A DNA stretch of 64,000 bases. Origin: Evansella cellulosilytica DSM 2522. Its GTDB lineage: Bacteria; Bacillota; Bacilli; Bacillales; Salisediminibacteriaceae. Below are positions 62,790 through 64,000 of the stretch, piece by piece. The position numbers were made by a program, and so were the translations under genes. Every line of letters starts with the position of its first letter. Position 1 is the stretch's first letter. The notes beneath the pieces are model-generated. The model saw only the letters and a list, made by a program, of their open reading frames with translations, searched no databases and was not told where the DNA came from. Location of the stretch: contig NC_014829.1 of NCBI RefSeq assembly GCF_000177235.2, forward strand, positions 124,001 to 188,000. The letters are read 5' to 3'.

Positions 62790-63422
62790 ATGGCTTGTAA
62801 AAAAGATTATGCAGAACAAATACACCATTATTTAGATGAAGAGCTTACACTGTTAGAGAGAAAAAGGTTTGAAAGCCATATACAAAAATGTAGTGCTTGT
62901 CATGCTCATGTTAGGGAACTTAGGAAGACGGAGGCAATTGTACAAAGTGCCTCTCATATAAAGGCGCCAGCAAATTTTACTGATAATGTCATGAGTCAGT
63001 TGCCAAAGCAATCGCAGAAAGCACGCTATAAAAACTGGATGAGAAAGCACCCATATATTATTACTGCTGCTACTTTCTTTTTAGTATTTATTGTGAGCTT
63101 AACTTCTATTTGGAATGACGGCGGAAAAGAAATTTCTGTAAAAGGCGATGGTCACTTCATAGTAGATGAGGAGCGAGGTGTCGTTATTATTCCTGAAGGA
63201 GAAACTATTTCTGGAGATATTACTGTCCGTAATGGAAATATAGAAATAAATGGAGAAGTGCTAGGTAATATAACTGTAATTAATGGAGAGCAATATTTAG
63301 CCTCAGCTGGTAGTGTTGCTGGTGAGATACAAGAAATAAATCAAGTGCTAGAGTGGATGTGGTTCCATACAAAGTCCTTTTTCTCTGAAGTACTAAATGT
63401 TATGAATGGTGATAAACAGTAA
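62790..63422 (+). CDS. rsiW: Anti-sigma-W factor RsiW
   Basis: 210 aa, single-pass. N-terminal zinc anti-sigma domain with His-x3-Cys-x2-Cys (ESHIQKCSACH); membrane segment about residues 86-105 (YIITAATFFLVFIVSLTSIW); extracellular part with GDITVRNGNIEINGEVLGN. Released by PrsW, RasP and ClpXP in B. subtilis. GAAAGGAAG precedes ATG. Confidence 0.94.
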   Translation: MACKKDYAEQIHHYLDEELTLLERKRFESHIQKCSACHAHVRELRKTEAIVQSASHIKAPANFTDNVMSQLPKQSQKARYKNWMRKHPYIITAATFFLVFIVSLTSIWNDGGKEISVKGDGHFIVDEERGVVIIPEGETISGDITVRNGNIEINGEVLGNITVINGEQYLASAGSVAGEIQEINQVLEWMWFHTKSFFSEVLNVMNGDKQ

Positions 63423-63442
63423 TGAGATAAAAAATATATTTT

Positions 63443-63476
63443 GACCTTTTTGAGCATCGCTCGAAAAGGTCTTTTC
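63443..63476 (+). terminator. Terminator after rsiW
   Basis: GACCTTTTTGAGC, loop ATC, GCTCGAAAAGGTC, then TTTTC. Confidence 0.92.
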
Positions 63477-63565
63477 TTATAAAATTATGATATAATGTTA
63501 AAGTTAATGGTAATGAGGGAAGAAATATATTAGATAAGGACCTAAAATTACTTGGGGGAAATGCG

Positions 63566-64000
63566 ATGTTAGGAAGTATTTTTGAAAATATCTCATTATT
63601 AGATTTACTAGTTGTTGTCATTGATATATTATTAGTGGCTTATGTTATATACAAATTAATTAATGTAATACGAGGCACTAGGGCAGTCCAGCTTCTGAAA
63701 GGGATAACTGTAATCTTAGTGGTCTGGTTTTTAAGTAGGCAATTTGGATTTATAACACTTGAGTGGATTATGCAACAAGCTGTCGTCTATGGTCTACTTG
63801 CAATTATTATTATATTCCAGCCTGAGCTTAGACGAGCACTAGAACAAATTGGTAGAGGTCGTTTTTTTTCAAAAGGCTCCACAGCTGAAGAGGAAGATGT
63901 TAAGAAAAATATAGAGCATATTGTGAAAGCTGCAAATTACATGGGGAAGCGTCGAATTGGTGCTTTAATCTCGATCGAAAAGGAAACGGGAATGAACGAC
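63566..64000 (+). CDS. cdaA: Diadenylate cyclase CdaA (YbbP), N-terminal part
   Basis: First 145 residues; the 3' end is outside the window (the family is about 270 aa). Makes c-di-AMP, which governs potassium and cell-wall balance. Three N-terminal membrane segments (about residues 12-30, 43-60 and 65-85), then the start of the DAC domain with FQPELRRALEQIGRG and YMGKRRIGALISIEKETG. GGGGGAA is 7 nt before ATG. The partner cdaR is expected to follow. Confidence 0.95.
   Translation, partial: MLGSIFENISLLDLLVVVIDILLVAYVIYKLINVIRGTRAVQLLKGITVILVVWFLSRQFGFITLEWIMQQAVVYGLLAIIIIFQPELRRALEQIGRGRFFSKGSTAEEEDVKKNIEHIVKAANYMGKRRIGALISIEKETGMND

Overview
The window is about 64 kb of low-GC chromosome from an endospore-forming Bacillaceae bacterium. 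Order and orientation follow the Bacillus subtilis ispD to cdaA region almost gene for gene: ispD-ispF-gltX-cysE-cysS-mrnC-rlmB-rae1-sigH-rpmG-secE-nusG-rplKAJL-rsmC-rpoBC-rplGB-rpsL-rpsG-fusA-tufA, the S10/spc/alpha ribosomal clusters, ecfA1-ecfA2-ecfT-truA-rplM-rpsI, the sporulation and germination genes ybaK, cwlD, salA, gerD, kbaA and pdaB, a tRNA cluster, sigW-rsiW and the start of cdaA. The very acidic oligopeptide-binding protein and acidic tails on several proteins would fit an alkaliphilic or salt-tolerant bacillus, but that is inference.

Layout. 1-7.1 kb: isoprenoid (ispDF), aminoacyl-tRNA (gltX, cysS), cysteine synthesis (cysE) and rRNA/mRNA maturation genes. A tRNA-Cys T-box precedes cysE. 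7.2-9.2 kb: sigH, then rpmG-secE-nusG. 9.3-25 kb: ribosomal stalk proteins, RNA polymerase beta and beta', and the str operon through EF-Tu. 25-32 kb: an accessory block, namely a dead IS200-derived element, 700 bp of AT-rich DNA and a complete five-gene oligopeptide ABC transporter, inserted between tufA and rpsJ where B. subtilis has only a short gene. 32.3-47.5 kb: the S10-spc-alpha superoperon, including secY, adk, map, infA, rpmJ and rpoA. 47.6-52.1 kb: the ECF transporter energy module, truA, rplM and rpsI. 52.1-54 kb: a scar of lost mobile DNA with a truncated tyrosine integrase, a multiply frameshifted secreted-protein pseudogene and an intact TraX-family gene. 54.2-59.5 kb: sporulation and germination genes. 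59.7-61.6 kb: eight tRNA genes. 61.8-64 kb: a Spo0E-like phosphatase, sigW-rsiW and partial cdaA.

Most genes work together in making ribosomes and RNA polymerase and in charging tRNAs. Control visible in the DNA includes sigma-A promoters with near-consensus boxes, the T-box, an L10 attenuator-type leader, a probable L13 leader, a SigW autoregulatory promoter and many intrinsic terminators.

The least ordinary structure is in the tRNA cluster. Four tandem 161-163 bp units, each beginning with the first 16 nt of tRNA-Lys and then diverging, precede the intact tRNA-Lys gene. A related 157 bp unit beginning with the first 16 nt of tRNA-Ala precedes the intact tRNA-Ala gene. A core of these units recurs in inverse orientation downstream of oppA, so a dispersed repeat family appears to be associated with tRNA 5' ends.
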